A stretch of DNA of 64,000 nucleotides, taken from NCBI RefSeq assembly GCF_016925635.1, contig NZ_CP070490.1:868001-932000 (forward strand), read 5' to 3'. The stretch's first letter is position 1, and the number at the start of each line of letters is the position of its first letter. Below, one piece after another: positions 30,934-40,770 of this stretch. A model generated the notes under the pieces. The model did not search any database. It saw only the letters and a program-made list of their open reading frames with translations, and had not been told where the DNA came from. The position numbers and the translations under genes were made by a program. This DNA comes from Lysinibacillus fusiformis (GTDB lineage Bacteria; Bacillota; Bacilli; Bacillales_A; Planococcaceae).

Positions 30934-31722
30934 TTATAGCTTATTTATAAGCTCCAACAATGCTGTCAAAGCGTCTACCTCATAGGTAGGTGTCACAGCC
31001 CCATTGGCGATATTGTTTTCACGATTAATCCATACATTGCGCATTCCGACACGAGATGAACCTAAAATATCAGTATTAAGATTGTCACCAACCATAATTG
31101 CCTCGTCAGCTGTAATGCCTGCTTTCTCCATCACATACTCAAAAATAGATGCGTCCGGCTTACCTTTACCAAAGTCTCCTGAAATAATAATATGATCAAA
31201 ATATGGTGCAATTTCTGGTGTAATTTCTAGCTTTAAATTTTGCAAACTTGGTGCGCCATTTGTTAGCAATACAAGCTGATATTTTCCTTTTAATTCATCT
31301 AACACCGCAAAAGTATCTTCGTATAAAAATGGCGCTACTTTACGCTCGGCTACAAAGCGCTCTCCTAGCTCTGCTCCAAACGCTGTATCCTCAATACCAA
31401 GAGCAGCTAACCCTTTTGTCCAAGCCGCTGCACGATAACTAGGAACAATTTCTTTCATTCTTTGGAAGGAATCTGTCGAGTCGTCAAACGTTCCCCAAAG
31501 CCCTTCAAATGGATTGATACCAATTAAAACCGTATAATCATATGTTTCATACCCTTCATACAAAGCACGTGCCTCTCGGCGAACAGCTTCCTCTAACTCA
31601 GCAGGATTCACATTATGTACTGTTGCTGCATAGTCACATGTTTTTTCAAATGCTGTTTTGACCGATTTTTTATCCCATAGTAGTGTATCATCTAAATCAA
31701 AAATAATTGTATTTATCGACAT
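30934..31722 (-). CDS. HAD-superfamily hydrolase (YjjG/YfnB-like nucleotidase)
   Basis: 262 residues. HAD motifs in order: IIFDLDDTLLWD (nucleophile Asp), LVLLTNGAP, GKGKPDASIF (Lys) and IMVGDNLNTDI. The helical cap and VWINRENN near the C-terminus resemble the YjjG/YfnB group, which dephosphorylates nucleotides or other small phosphates. Substrate unknown. Confidence 0.88.
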   Translation of the reverse strand: MSINTIIFDLDDTLLWDKKSVKTAFEKTCDYAATVHNVNPAELEEAVRREARALYEGYETYDYTVLIGINPFEGLWGTFDDSTDSFQRMKEIVPSYRAAAWTKGLAALGIEDTAFGAELGERFVAERKVAPFLYEDTFAVLDELKGKYQLVLLTNGAPSLQNLKLEITPEIAPYFDHIIISGDFGKGKPDASIFEYVMEKAGITADEAIMVGDNLNTDILGSSRVGMRNVWINRENNIANGAVTPTYEVDALTALLELINKL

Positions 31723-31816
31723 TTTGTCCGCTCCTAGCTCCCGATTAATACTACTATTTTAGCATATTTTCAAAATATTTAGGATAACAAATTATGTACA
31801 ATTCCTCTATCTAAAA

Positions 31817-31847
31817 ACAAGCTGTGCGTCAAATCTTCACAGCTTGT
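31817..31847 (-). terminator. Terminator after the DUF3006 gene
   Basis: 10-bp stem ACAAGCTGTG/CACAGCTTGT with an 11-nt loop; TTTTTAG follows on the minus strand. Confidence 0.85.
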
Positions 31848-31853
31848 CATCTA

Positions 31854-32102
31854 TTAATTATGTTTATTACGCAAACAGTTCATTAAACTTTGAATGTCTG
31901 CTCTTTTTTGTTGTGTTTCATCTTGTAAAATTTCAATATAGTAAATGCCATCTTTTTCTTCTATTAGAACACGTTCACCTACTCGCACTGGCTTGTTCAT
32001 GGCTGACTGTGAAATAATGAGTTGTTCCTCTTCCTCTGGAAACTTTAAGAAAACCGCATAGCCATCTTCAATACGGTCTAATGTGTATTTACTCGAGCTC
32101 AC
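31854..32102 (-). CDS. DUF3006 small protein
   Basis: 82 residues from a GTG nine bases after AAGGGG, overlapping the preceding gene by 14 bases; that site decides the start over upstream ATGs. The core KYTLDRIEDGYAVFL is the DUF3006 signature. Such proteins often follow ComEC-like metallo-beta-lactamase genes. Function unknown; the overlap implies co-translation. Confidence 0.8.
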   Translation of the reverse strand: MSSSKYTLDRIEDGYAVFLKFPEEEEQLIISQSAMNKPVRVGERVLIEEKDGIYYIEILQDETQQKRADIQSLMNCLRNKHN

Positions 32103-33279
32103 TGACAAGTTCCCCTTTCTCATTGCGTAATTGCGCAGCATCTCCATCATTTAACCAAATCTGTTTAGTTGTCCATTTCAAATAATTTTGCCCTTCTCGC
32201 GCATTGGTTCCACTAGTAATATATATTGTTTTCCCTGGCTGTAAAGAAAGATTAGGGAAATTAAAAACTTGATGTCCTTCAATTGAAATAAGCTGCCAAT
32301 CTTTTAAAGATACCGCTTGTTGTCCACTATTTTTAATACCTACAATTTCAGTGATTAGATCCTTGCTAACGATCTCAATAGCTATTGGCGGTGCTTCTAC
32401 TTTAGATGGTTTTTTGCCAGTTTCTACTTTAGAAGTTTCCTTCCCATTCACCGCATAGTTTACCCCATCTGTGGATACCGTAATCGTTCCTAAATCCGCT
32501 GTGGCATAGATTTTACTACCAATAGCCTGCAAACGATCTACTACTTCTGTATGTGGATGACCATATTTATTATCTTCTCCATAACTTAATATCGTGACTT
32601 CTGGTTTTACAGCCCGAACGAACTCCTCTGAGCTGCTTGTGTTAGAGCCGTGGTGTCCTGCTTTTAAAACCGTTGCTGTCACATCATACTGCAGCATGTC
32701 CTTTTCTAATGCTATTCCAGCATCTCCCGTCAATAAAAAGGAGACATTGCCATAAGTCATTTTTAAGACAATGGAGGCATCATTATTATCTGTAGCCTGT
32801 TCATTCGCATTTAATACTTTCACATTCACTTCCTTATCAAATTCAATCTCATCACCAGTTTTCGGTACATGATAAGGAATATTTTTTTCATCAATGCGTG
32901 TTAGCATTTCTTCAAAGGTTTGCGATGTATGTACTTTTCCTGAATCATAAAATTGCTCAATCGGCATGGTATCTAATACAGGAATAAGGCCACCGATATG
33001 ATCAGCATCTGGGTGTGTCGCCACTACTATATCGAGCTTATTTATCCCAAGTTCTTTTAAATAAGAAACAATCTGTTGTCCTGCGCCCTTCACTCCTCCA
33101 TCTACAAGCATTGTTTTACCATTCGGTGATTCAATCAGTATAGAATCCCCCTGACCCACATCAATAAAATGAACCTGCATTTCATGACCAGCTGTTACAG
33201 GAATTTTCTCTGTCTTGACTACCTCGGTACAGCCAACTAATAAAAAAATACAAAGGAGTAATACTATTATTTTTTTCAT
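32089..33279 (-). CDS. Secreted ComEC/Rec2-like metallo-beta-lactamase lipoprotein with a lamin-tail domain
   Basis: 396 residues. A lipoprotein signal ends LLVGC (Cys 17). The metallo-hydrolase core shows IDVGQGDSILIE, THPDADHIGG, LLTGDAG and KAGHHGSNTS, as in the nuclease-like domain of ComEC. The last 100 residues form a lamin-tail-like beta domain (VGIKNSGQQAVSLKDWQLISIEG). It lacks the ComEC membrane channel and is probably a surface-anchored nuclease or phosphodiesterase; substrate is inferred. Confidence 0.88.
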   Translation of the reverse strand: MKKIIVLLLCIFLLVGCTEVVKTEKIPVTAGHEMQVHFIDVGQGDSILIESPNGKTMLVDGGVKGAGQQIVSYLKELGINKLDIVVATHPDADHIGGLIPVLDTMPIEQFYDSGKVHTSQTFEEMLTRIDEKNIPYHVPKTGDEIEFDKEVNVKVLNANEQATDNNDASIVLKMTYGNVSFLLTGDAGIALEKDMLQYDVTATVLKAGHHGSNTSSSEEFVRAVKPEVTILSYGEDNKYGHPHTEVVDRLQAIGSKIYATADLGTITVSTDGVNYAVNGKETSKVETGKKPSKVEAPPIAIEIVSKDLITEIVGIKNSGQQAVSLKDWQLISIEGHQVFNFPNLSLQPGKTIYITSGTNAREGQNYLKWTTKQIWLNDGDAAQLRNEKGELVSELE

Positions 33280-33316
33280 CTACTAACTTCCTTTCTATTT
33301 TCCTATTATACAAAAA

Positions 33317-33340
33317 GAGAGCTACCCATGGGCTGCTCTC
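33317..33340 (-). terminator. Terminator of the glycerate kinase/GntP operon
   Basis: GAGAGC/GCTCTC outer stem with CCCATGGG inside; T-run on the minus-strand side. Confidence 0.7.
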
Positions 33341-33348
33341 CTTTTACT

Positions 33349-34695
33349 TTAAACAAATATCCACCATAAAATCATCGTAATAATAATAGTCACAAGACCC
33401 TGTAATAATGTGGCCACTGTTTGCGCTTTATAGGCTTGTGTCACTTCCATACCACTATACTGCGTAATCACCCAGAAGAAGCTATCATTCACATGGCTAA
33501 CGGTCATTGCTCCTGCACCTATTGCCATCACCACTAATGCTAATGGTACCGCTCCCTCAATTCCAAGTGTCACAAGCATAGGGGCTACTAAAGTAGATGT
33601 AATCACAAGAGCTGTTGTGGAAGAACCTTGGGCTGTTTTCAATGCTGCTGCTACTATAAACGGCACGAGAAGGAATAACGTACCTGAGGCAAACATACCT
33701 AAATCCATTTCCTGAAGCATTTCTCCAACACCAGCGTTTTTAATAACAGTACCAAACGAACCACCAGCCCCTGTAATAAGTAAAATAGGTGCCGCTTCTT
33801 TTAAGCTTTCGCCAATCCAACCTGTTAATGTCGTTTCACTAATTTCCGGCAATAATAAAAATGCAGATGCTACACCTAAAAATAAAGCTACTGTTGGAGA
33901 ACCTAAAAATTTAAAGATTGTATTGAAAGTGGATTCCGTATCACCAACTAATGCTGCTATAGAACCAAGACCGATTAACACAATCGGCAGAACGATTGGT
34001 AAAAACGCTTTAAATGTTGAGGGCATTTTACCAAAGGATTTAATGACTTCCTCATAATCTAATGCCTCTACCTCATCTTCAGGTACTCGAATTTTCGTCG
34101 CTACTTTCACTGACCAGAGATAACCTACAAATGTCGCTGGTATCGCTACTAGTAAACCAATAACAATGACTGTTCCTAAATAATCCGCTGCGCCAATATT
34201 TCCTGCTGCTGCAATAGGCCCTGGAGTTGGTGGTACTAATACATGCGTCGCAAATAAGCCCGTTGCTAAAGCTACTGCCATGGATGCAATCGTGACATTT
34301 GCTCGCTTTGCCAATGATTTTTGTAAGCTAGATAAAATAATAAAGCCTGAATCACAAAATACTGGTATGGAAACGATATAACCGATTAAAGACATCGCTA
34401 ATTGCGGACGTTTAGGTCCTACAATGCGTAACACTACTTCTGCCATACGATAAGCAGCACCTGATTTTTCTAATATTAAACCTATGATGGTACCAGCGAT
34501 AATGACTAAACCAATACTTGTCATCAAGCCTCCAAATCCAGTATTAATGCTTTCCACAACGGTCAATAATGGCATACCTGAAGCAATCCCAACAAAGAAA
34601 GCACTAATTAATAAAGCTAAAAACGGATGAAGCTTCAACTTAGCCGTTCCCAAAACAACAAATAATACCCCTATTAAAATAATGATGAACAACAT
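33349..34695 (-). CDS. GntP-family proton symporter (gluconate/glycerate permease)
   Basis: 448 residues and about 12-14 membrane helices, with the family stretches CDSGFIILSSLQKSLAKR and THVLVPPTPGPIAAAGNIGA. The start ATG directly follows the glycerate kinase stop (TAGATG), so the two are translationally coupled. With a glycerate kinase upstream and a CdaR-type regulator across the promoter, glycerate or a related sugar acid is the likely substrate (inference). Confidence 0.9.
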   Translation of the reverse strand: MLFIIILIGVLFVVLGTAKLKLHPFLALLISAFFVGIASGMPLLTVVESINTGFGGLMTSIGLVIIAGTIIGLILEKSGAAYRMAEVVLRIVGPKRPQLAMSLIGYIVSIPVFCDSGFIILSSLQKSLAKRANVTIASMAVALATGLFATHVLVPPTPGPIAAAGNIGAADYLGTVIVIGLLVAIPATFVGYLWSVKVATKIRVPEDEVEALDYEEVIKSFGKMPSTFKAFLPIVLPIVLIGLGSIAALVGDTESTFNTIFKFLGSPTVALFLGVASAFLLLPEISETTLTGWIGESLKEAAPILLITGAGGSFGTVIKNAGVGEMLQEMDLGMFASGTLFLLVPFIVAAALKTAQGSSTTALVITSTLVAPMLVTLGIEGAVPLALVVMAIGAGAMTVSHVNDSFFWVITQYSGMEVTQAYKAQTVATLLQGLVTIIITMILWWIFV

Positions 34696-35835
34696 CTAGT
34701 CATCCCCCTTTTGTATGTAACGCTCAATCATTCTTTTTGTTTTTAAGCGAATATAGTGAGCAGGTTCTTGCATTGCCTGTTGTACATTAATCTCCTCATC
34801 TACCAATGACTCAACAATAGTAAAATACGTTTGCAATGCTGCATTCGCTTTTTCATCGATTCCTCCAGATAACAGCATTGCCTCTACATTCGCTTGCTTA
34901 GCAGCCTTCGCTACACCCAATGGTGCCTTACCATGTAATGTTTGGAGATCGGATTTTCCCTCACCCGTTATCACTAACTGTGCTTCTGCTAAATGAGCCT
35001 GTAGCTGTACAGCATCCAGCACAATATCAATTCCAGCATGAAAGGTTCCTTTTAAAAATGCGATTAATGCGCCGCCCATTCCCCCAGCGGCTCCTGCACC
35101 TTTAAAGTCATGTAATCGAATAGAAAATTCGGTTTCAACAATATCTGCAAAATGCTTTAAACAGCGATCAAATTCGGCAATCTGATGTTTTTGAACACCT
35201 TTTTGCGGACCAAAAATAGCGGTTGCCCCTTGTTCACCAATGAGCGGATTATCAACATCACAAGCTATCGTAAATGTTGCCTCTGCTAATCTAGCATCTA
35301 ACAGACTACTATCTATAGCATCTAATTTCATGAGGTTAGAAACACCAGCCTCAAGCTCTAACCCCTCCGCTGTTATTAAACGCACACCTAATGCTTGTAA
35401 CATGCCAATACCCGCATCATTTGTAGCACTTCCGCCAATGCCAATAATAAATTTTCTAAAGCCTTGATCGAGTGCGGCTTTAATTAATTGTCCTGTGCCA
35501 TAAGATGTAGCAAGTTCAGGGTTTTTCTCATTTTCTTGTAACAACATTATCCCGGATGCTTGAGCCATTTCTATCACACATGTTACTTGATCACCCAATA
35601 CACCATATTGGGCCTGGATAGCTCTTCCCAATGGATCAAGCACAGTTACGGAAAAATATTGACCATTTGTAGAGGCGATAAGTGATTGCAGTGTGCCTTC
35701 TCCACCATCTGCAACTGGTAATATAATGGTTTCAATCGATTGATTTGCATCCAGAATTCCTTTCTGCATTGCTTTTGCTACTTCAACTGCTGACAGAGTA
35801 CCCTTGTAGGAATCTGGACTAATTATGACTTTCAT
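34696..35835 (-). CDS. glxK: Glycerate kinase
   Basis: 379 residues of the GarK/GlxK family: IISPDSYKGTLSA at the N-terminus, PVADGGEGT, FIIGIGGSATNDAGIGMLQALG, and GAAGGMGGALIAFL. It phosphorylates glycerate, feeding it into glycolysis. First gene of a two-gene operon with the GntP permease; divergent from the regulator. Confidence 0.93.
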   Translation of the reverse strand: MKVIISPDSYKGTLSAVEVAKAMQKGILDANQSIETIILPVADGGEGTLQSLIASTNGQYFSVTVLDPLGRAIQAQYGVLGDQVTCVIEMAQASGIMLLQENEKNPELATSYGTGQLIKAALDQGFRKFIIGIGGSATNDAGIGMLQALGVRLITAEGLELEAGVSNLMKLDAIDSSLLDARLAEATFTIACDVDNPLIGEQGATAIFGPQKGVQKHQIAEFDRCLKHFADIVETEFSIRLHDFKGAGAAGGMGGALIAFLKGTFHAGIDIVLDAVQLQAHLAEAQLVITGEGKSDLQTLHGKAPLGVAKAAKQANVEAMLLSGGIDEKANAALQTYFTIVESLVDEEINVQQAMQEPAHYIRLKTKRMIERYIQKGDD

Positions 35836-35890
35836 GTTCTACCTCCACTTATGTCGTCCATTGATATTTACGTAAATTTTCATATCCCCA

Positions 35891-35905
35891 TGTTAAGCGC
35901 TTACA
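35891..35905 (-). promoter_or_regulatory. Cre-like palindrome upstream of the glycerate operon
   Basis: Minus strand TGTAAGCGCTTAACA differs from the CcpA-site form TGTAAGCGCTTACA by one extra base. It lies just past a minus-strand TATAAT (complement at 35910-35915), where binding would block initiation of glxK. Confidence 0.45.
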
Positions 35906-35928
35906 ATTTATTATAATGACAATAAATT
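35905..35928. promoter_or_regulatory. 8-bp inverted repeat, possible CdaR operator
   Basis: AATTTATT and AATAAATT separated by 8 bp lie midway between glxK and cdaR and overlap the minus-strand -10 and the edge of a weak plus-strand promoter (TTCAGA 35927, 17 bp, TACAAT 35950). The regulator next door is the obvious candidate binder (inference). Confidence 0.35.
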
Positions 35929-36000
35929 CAGAAAACATTATAATAGGTGTACAATTTAGCTGTCATATAACAGGATGCTTTTTATGCGGGGTGTATAAAC

Positions 36001-37098
36001 ATGTTGACAAAAAAGTTAGCAGAAGAAATTGTCCATCAAACGATGCTGCGTTTGCGGCACAATATTAATGTCATTAGCCCAAGTGGAGTCATTTTAGCTT
36101 CCGGAGATAAAATGAGGGTGGAAAATATTCATGAAGGTGCGCTTTATGTAGCACAAACAAAAAAGACTTTAATTATTAACGAAGAGAATATAGCGCTGTT
36201 TCCGAATACAAAACCAGGCATTAATATGCCTATTATGTATCAGGATGAGGTAGTAGGTGTTATTGGTATAACAGGAGAGTCGGAGGAGATGCTTGAAATT
36301 GCTAATCTCGTGCAACTCACAACAGAGATGATGACCCATCAAGCGATTGTTGAATCTAAAAGCGAATGGCAACGAAAGAATAACGATTACATATTTGAAG
36401 CACTCGTTCATGGGAGTAAGCTAGAAGGAACCTTAAATGAACGAATTCAAAAATTACCCTTTGCCCTAGCGGCACCCTTTCAAGTGATTTTAGTAAGCTT
36501 AAGTGAAGCATCTTACGTAGAAAATACGATTCCGTTCTTTTTTGAGGATTTATTTTACAAGCAGCCTATTCTTGCAGGTCATAGCCAATTACAGGAATAC
36601 TATATCCTGCTAACAAATTGTGAGGAGCAAAATTGCCGTCCCATTATAAAAGCACTTCGCAAGCAGAAACAGAAACTACCCTCCCTTCAAATTGGTGTAG
36701 GGCCCGTGGTACAGCATTTATCCCAGCTTCCCTATAGCTATCAGGGCGCCAGAACAGCTCTAAAATTTTCTGCAATCCATAATGAATTGACTTTTTTTGA
36801 AGATGTCGAGTTATTTTCCCTTTTTAAACCTCGTGAATCGGAGGAAGTACAAGCATTCTACCGTCGCATACTCAAAAATTTGGACGCTAAACAATTAGAA
36901 ACATTACAATCATTTTTTGACTGTAATTTACAGCTAAAGCTTTGTGCACAACAATTGAATATTCATCGTCATACACTTACTTATCGTTTAAATAAAATAA
37001 GAGAATTAACAGGCTATGATCCGCAATATTTTGAGGATGCCGTTCTGCTAAAAATGGCCTGTACATTACGATCACTACAAACAATGAAGGCAATCTGA
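36001..37098 (+). CDS. cdaR: CdaR-family sugar-diacid/glycerate operon regulator
   Basis: 365 residues. The N-terminal diacid-recognition domain (LAEEIVHQTMLRLRHNINVISPSGVILASGD) is followed by a GGDEF-like middle and a C-terminal PucR-type helix-turn-helix, CAQQLNIHRHTLTYRLNKI. CdaR proteins sense sugar acids or glycerate and activate uptake and kinase operons. It is divergent from glxK-gntP, which is its probable target. The stop codon lies in the terminator stem. Confidence 0.9.
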   Translation: MLTKKLAEEIVHQTMLRLRHNINVISPSGVILASGDKMRVENIHEGALYVAQTKKTLIINEENIALFPNTKPGINMPIMYQDEVVGVIGITGESEEMLEIANLVQLTTEMMTHQAIVESKSEWQRKNNDYIFEALVHGSKLEGTLNERIQKLPFALAAPFQVILVSLSEASYVENTIPFFFEDLFYKQPILAGHSQLQEYYILLTNCEEQNCRPIIKALRKQKQKLPSLQIGVGPVVQHLSQLPYSYQGARTALKFSAIHNELTFFEDVELFSLFKPRESEEVQAFYRRILKNLDAKQLETLQSFFDCNLQLKLCAQQLNIHRHTLTYRLNKIRELTGYDPQYFEDAVLLKMACTLRSLQTMKAI

Positions 37099-37118
37099 AC
37101 AAATCAGATTGCCTTCAT
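37084..37118. terminator. Terminator overlapping the cdaR stop codon
   Basis: Perfect 15-bp stem (37084-37098 with 37104-37118), 5-nt loop; shared by convergent cdaR and hemZ. Confidence 0.88.
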
Positions 37119-37119
37119 C

Positions 37120-38625
37120 TTACTCGTTATACAATTCATTTAAAAACTCGATTTTTTTCCCAATAGCCTCTTCAAAGGTCATGATATAGGCGGCAGGATC
37201 TTTCGGATTATGGAATTGTGTAATTCTTCCTGTTTCGGGATGCACAAATTTTGAAGATGCCCCACAGCCAATTCCTAAGATTGTCTGCACCTCTTCCATA
37301 ATAACGATATTATAAATACTTTCTTCTCCCGCTTTACTATAGCCGACATTTTCTAAATTACCTAATATATTTTTTTGGCGATATAAATAGTATGGAACAT
37401 AGTCATTTTCTTTTGTCCAAATCTGTGCCATTTCCATCATTTCAGCAACCGTATCACGATCGGCTACTTTGTATTTATCCTTATTGCGTGTCATCTCTGA
37501 CGCACGTTTAAATGATAGTGTATGAACAGTTAATGACTCTGGCTGCATCTTTGCCGATTCCTCTAATGAATGTTGGAATTCCTCGATTCCTTCATTCGGT
37601 AGCCCAATAATGAGATCCATATTGATATTGTTCATACCTGATTCTCTTGCAAGCCAAAACTTATCAATGGTTTCCTGAACCGTATGATGACGACCAATGG
37701 CTTTTAATGTTTCATCTGTATAAGATTGTGGATTTACACTAATACGATCAATTCCCCACTTTTTAAGTACTTCTAATTTTTCAGGTGTGATTGTATCCGG
37801 TCTTCCTGCTTCAACTGTAACCTCTCGAATGGTTTCAGGGTTAGGGAATGATTCATACATTGTTTGATATAAGGCGTCCATTTCATCGGCCTCAATTGAA
37901 GTTGGTGTACCACCACCCCAATAAATGGAGGTGATTTTCATTTGATTGTCCTTCAGCCATTTGCCCATTTCACGTAGTTCAATATGCAAGCCATCTAAAA
38001 AAGTTGTAACACGCCCTTGCTTACGATTGCTACCAATCGCATAGGCTGGGAAAGTGCAATATGCACATTTGGTAGGACAGAATGGAATACCGATATAAAC
38101 ACTGATCTCTTGTCCAATCGCATCAAGATCAGGAATGGTTACTAGTTGTCGGTCCACAATTTCCTTTAATAGTGCCACTTTGTCCTTTGATAAGCGGAAA
38201 TCTCGAATTAATAGATCAGCAATTTCCTGCTCACTTTTACCTTCTTTTCTAAATTTATGATATAGCTTTGTCGGGCGTACACCTGTTAAAATCCCCCATT
38301 GTTGATGCACCCCAGTATGTTGTTCAAGAACATCTAAAAATACGTGTGACAATGCACGTTTTATACGAATATTTAGCTCACGACCTGTTGCTGGTGTTTC
38401 ATATTGAATACGATATTCATTTGTATATTGCTGACCATCTACAATTAAGACTGCTTTTGTAGAAATGGAAAAATCATCTCCAGTCTGAAAGTCAAATGAA
38501 GCGGACATGTCTGCTCCCTTTGGTTCAACCTTCAACTTGGAATCCTCAAAAAATAAATTCGCAATATGATTTAATACGCGAATCCAATCTTCAGGATATT
38601 TTTGATCTATGTGAATAATTTTCAT
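37120..38625 (-). CDS. hemZ: Oxygen-independent coproporphyrinogen III oxidase-like radical SAM protein HemZ
   Basis: 501 residues. The radical SAM cluster motif CPTKCAYC, the SAM-binding IYWGGGTPTS, and TVEAGRPDTI are present; a long N-terminal region (1-165) is characteristic of HemZ rather than HemN. It is thought to act in heme synthesis when oxygen is scarce. The window has the oxygen-requiring route around 4-8 kb, so this is a possible anaerobic backup, 30 kb away. Confidence 0.93.
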   Translation of the reverse strand: MKIIHIDQKYPEDWIRVLNHIANLFFEDSKLKVEPKGADMSASFDFQTGDDFSISTKAVLIVDGQQYTNEYRIQYETPATGRELNIRIKRALSHVFLDVLEQHTGVHQQWGILTGVRPTKLYHKFRKEGKSEQEIADLLIRDFRLSKDKVALLKEIVDRQLVTIPDLDAIGQEISVYIGIPFCPTKCAYCTFPAYAIGSNRKQGRVTTFLDGLHIELREMGKWLKDNQMKITSIYWGGGTPTSIEADEMDALYQTMYESFPNPETIREVTVEAGRPDTITPEKLEVLKKWGIDRISVNPQSYTDETLKAIGRHHTVQETIDKFWLARESGMNNINMDLIIGLPNEGIEEFQHSLEESAKMQPESLTVHTLSFKRASEMTRNKDKYKVADRDTVAEMMEMAQIWTKENDYVPYYLYRQKNILGNLENVGYSKAGEESIYNIVIMEEVQTILGIGCGASSKFVHPETGRITQFHNPKDPAAYIMTFEEAIGKKIEFLNELYNE

Positions 38626-38738
38626 TTCGTTTCGCTCTCTTCTTTTATATATTGCAGATTTAAGTTTAACAAATTTCTATGACTTTAAGCAAAATAACAA
38701 TTAGAATCTCAGAAATGACAGAATATTCAGTTTAAATG

Positions 38739-38767
38739 TAGACAAACTATTTTTTTGTCATTATAAT
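38739..38767 (+). promoter_or_regulatory. Promoter of the 132-residue hypothetical gene
   Basis: TAGACA (38739-38744), 17-bp spacer, TATAAT (38762-38767), 24 bp before the ATG. Confidence 0.6.
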
Positions 38768-38790
38768 TTTCAGAAAAGGTGGTGTCGAGA

Positions 38791-39189
38791 ATGTTTATTT
38801 TAAAAAATGGCAACTATACCTCTGTTTCGAGCTTTATACATCAAGTAGAAGTAGCATTCCACCATTTTGATTTAGAGCGATGTGACGAAAAAACATTATA
38901 CGTCACGGTAAAACTTAAATACGGCACACATAAAGTACTTTGTGATTTTATTTACATTGTTGACCAACAGGAAATCTATGGTGCTATCTCTATCAACAAG
39001 CATTATGAAAAAACAAGGGTATTTATTCAACAGCACTTCCAGCAATTTTTATTGTATTCAGATGAAATGACATTGGCCAAAAGCTTTATGAATACAGTAT
39101 CCTTTAAACAATGTCTTCAGCAATTTGCGAAAAAGTATCCAACCTATATTTCCTCAAAAAGCCATTACACGCTAGCAATGGCTGAATAA
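38791..39189 (+). CDS. Hypothetical protein of 132 residues
   Basis: ATG eight bases after AGGTGG; a GTG 12 bases earlier overlaps that site. The product (MFILKNGNYTSVSSFIHQVEV...) looks like a soluble alpha/beta protein with alternating strands and a Gln/Phe-rich helix (FIQQHFQQFLLY). I do not recognise it. It has its own promoter and terminator, so it is a genuine monocistronic gene. Confidence 0.7.
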   Translation: MFILKNGNYTSVSSFIHQVEVAFHHFDLERCDEKTLYVTVKLKYGTHKVLCDFIYIVDQQEIYGAISINKHYEKTRVFIQQHFQQFLLYSDEMTLAKSFMNTVSFKQCLQQFAKKYPTYISSKSHYTLAMAE

Positions 39190-39198
39190 CTTCAAATA

Positions 39199-39234
39199 AA
39201 AATAGTATGCCAAGCATTGTTGGCATACTATTTT
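39199..39234. terminator. Terminator between hypothetical gene and stalk-domain protein
   Basis: Perfect 15-bp stem (39199-39213 with 39220-39234), 6-nt loop. Confidence 0.9.
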
Positions 39235-39239
39235 CTCAA

Positions 39240-40151
39240 TTATTTTAAATATTCATCCACAAATTCAATAGGTACATATGTCTTTGTATCTTTCAAGGTC
39301 GGTGCAACTGTTAGTGTACGTAATGCCTTATTATAGCCAAATGTTTTTTCTCCGCGAGTAATTGTGTAAGACATATTGCCCTTTGAAAGAATAGCCCCTT
39401 TACCTGTAGAGTCCACTTTGAAGCCAAGTTTTTCAGCGATCACGCGTAATGGCACCATTTTTGTACCAGCTACTTCGTAAGAATCTGATGCGATAATATT
39501 ATCAATTTCTTCATTTACTGGATTCACCATAGTTGCGGGATAATCGTCCAGTACAATCACTTTAGATGGTGTTGTTTGTGCTGGAATACTTTTAGTAGAG
39601 GCTGTATAGAAAACAACAAGGTGCTTCTCTGCTAAATCTTTAGCCTCTACCTTTTCACCTTTTACATCCAATAGCTCTGTATCTTTACCGATATTTAATT
39701 TTAAAATATCATACGTATTTGTTAAATCTTCAAAGAAATAATCAACTTCTACAAAGCCAACTTCCTCTGATTCAACAATGACAACCTCAGGGTTGAATTG
39801 TGGTGGATAAATATATTTTTGAGGTTTGTTAGCAAATGTATAAGCTAATACTTTATCACCTTTTTGAAGCTCCACTTTCTTACCAGTATTGTCAAACACA
39901 AGTGTATCCTTATTAATTTCTAATACATTTGTTTGCTCGCCTTCTTTTACTGTGTAGTATGTAATGTTTTCCCCAACACGAACATCTTCCACAGTACCAC
40001 GAGTATCATTGAAAATGTGTACAGGATCAATTTGTATTTGCGGTACCTCTGCTCCTGTAGAATGCTGCTCATTTGCTGAAGCTACCGGTACAAGGGCACT
40101 TCCAAATAATAATGCAGTCATAGCTGCAGGTGCTATTTTTTTCATGTTCAT
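39240..40151 (-). CDS. Secreted protein with a copper-amine-oxidase N-terminal-like (stalk) domain
   Basis: 303 residues. A signal peptide (MNMKKIAPAAMTALLFGSAL to about ASA at 26) is followed by a beta-rich region, and the C-terminal 85 residues (MVPLRVIAEKLGFKVD, TYVPIEFVDEYLK) match the Cu_amine_oxidN1 stalk domain that is common in Bacillota surface proteins and does not itself imply amine oxidase. AAGGAG lies seven bases before the ATG. Extracellular, function unknown. Confidence 0.83.
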   Translation of the reverse strand: MNMKKIAPAAMTALLFGSALVPVASANEQHSTGAEVPQIQIDPVHIFNDTRGTVEDVRVGENITYYTVKEGEQTNVLEINKDTLVFDNTGKKVELQKGDKVLAYTFANKPQKYIYPPQFNPEVVIVESEEVGFVEVDYFFEDLTNTYDILKLNIGKDTELLDVKGEKVEAKDLAEKHLVVFYTASTKSIPAQTTPSKVIVLDDYPATMVNPVNEEIDNIIASDSYEVAGTKMVPLRVIAEKLGFKVDSTGKGAILSKGNMSYTITRGEKTFGYNKALRTLTVAPTLKDTKTYVPIEFVDEYLK

Positions 40152-40235
40152 AAAATCTCTCCTTATTGTTTGGATTCATAGGAGTAGTAGCTTTAAAATG
40201 GAAAAAGTTTCAGTGTAAATAAGGAATTAATGAGA

Positions 40236-40265
40236 AAGAGGTGGCAGTATCTACTGTCACCTCTC
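40236..40265. terminator. Left flanking hairpin of element B
   Basis: GAGGTGGCAG/CTGTCACCTC stem (one G-U) with a 6-nt loop; recurs at 40771-40800 with one change that restores full pairing. Confidence 0.88.
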
Positions 40266-40770
40266 CTTAGTGTTGAAAAACAAAACTGTCAATTGAAAGG
40301 TAGAAATGCAGGCTACTTGCTTTCCTGTGGGCGAGCGCCGAATCGCTTCCTCCGCTACCGCTCCATGCAGGGCTTCGCCTGTCTCGCTATCCCACGGGAG
40401 TCAAGTAGCCCTCCACTTCAACCCACTGACTTTTTAGCAAAGGTTTTCAAATAAAGTGAAGGTTGTCACGCATCACTTCGCCACATTGAAAATAAGAGCC
40501 TATCCCCTCTAAGAATACAGTTAATGGGCGATTTGATTGCTATGCTACTATGAAAAAAAGTAAAGACACTTTGCAGAATGGTTGATTGGAGTGGAGCCAG
40601 CGTCACTCCTAGGGGATTTAGCGTCACAGAGGAGACCCTGGAGCGAACGGAAGTGAGTGAAGCGGCTCCTCGGACGCCCCCTGGAAAGGATGCTGGCGGA
40701 ACGGAAATCAACCCCTCACCTTGCAAAGTTGCTTTTTCTACCGTTAACATCATCTTTTTTCAACAACATG

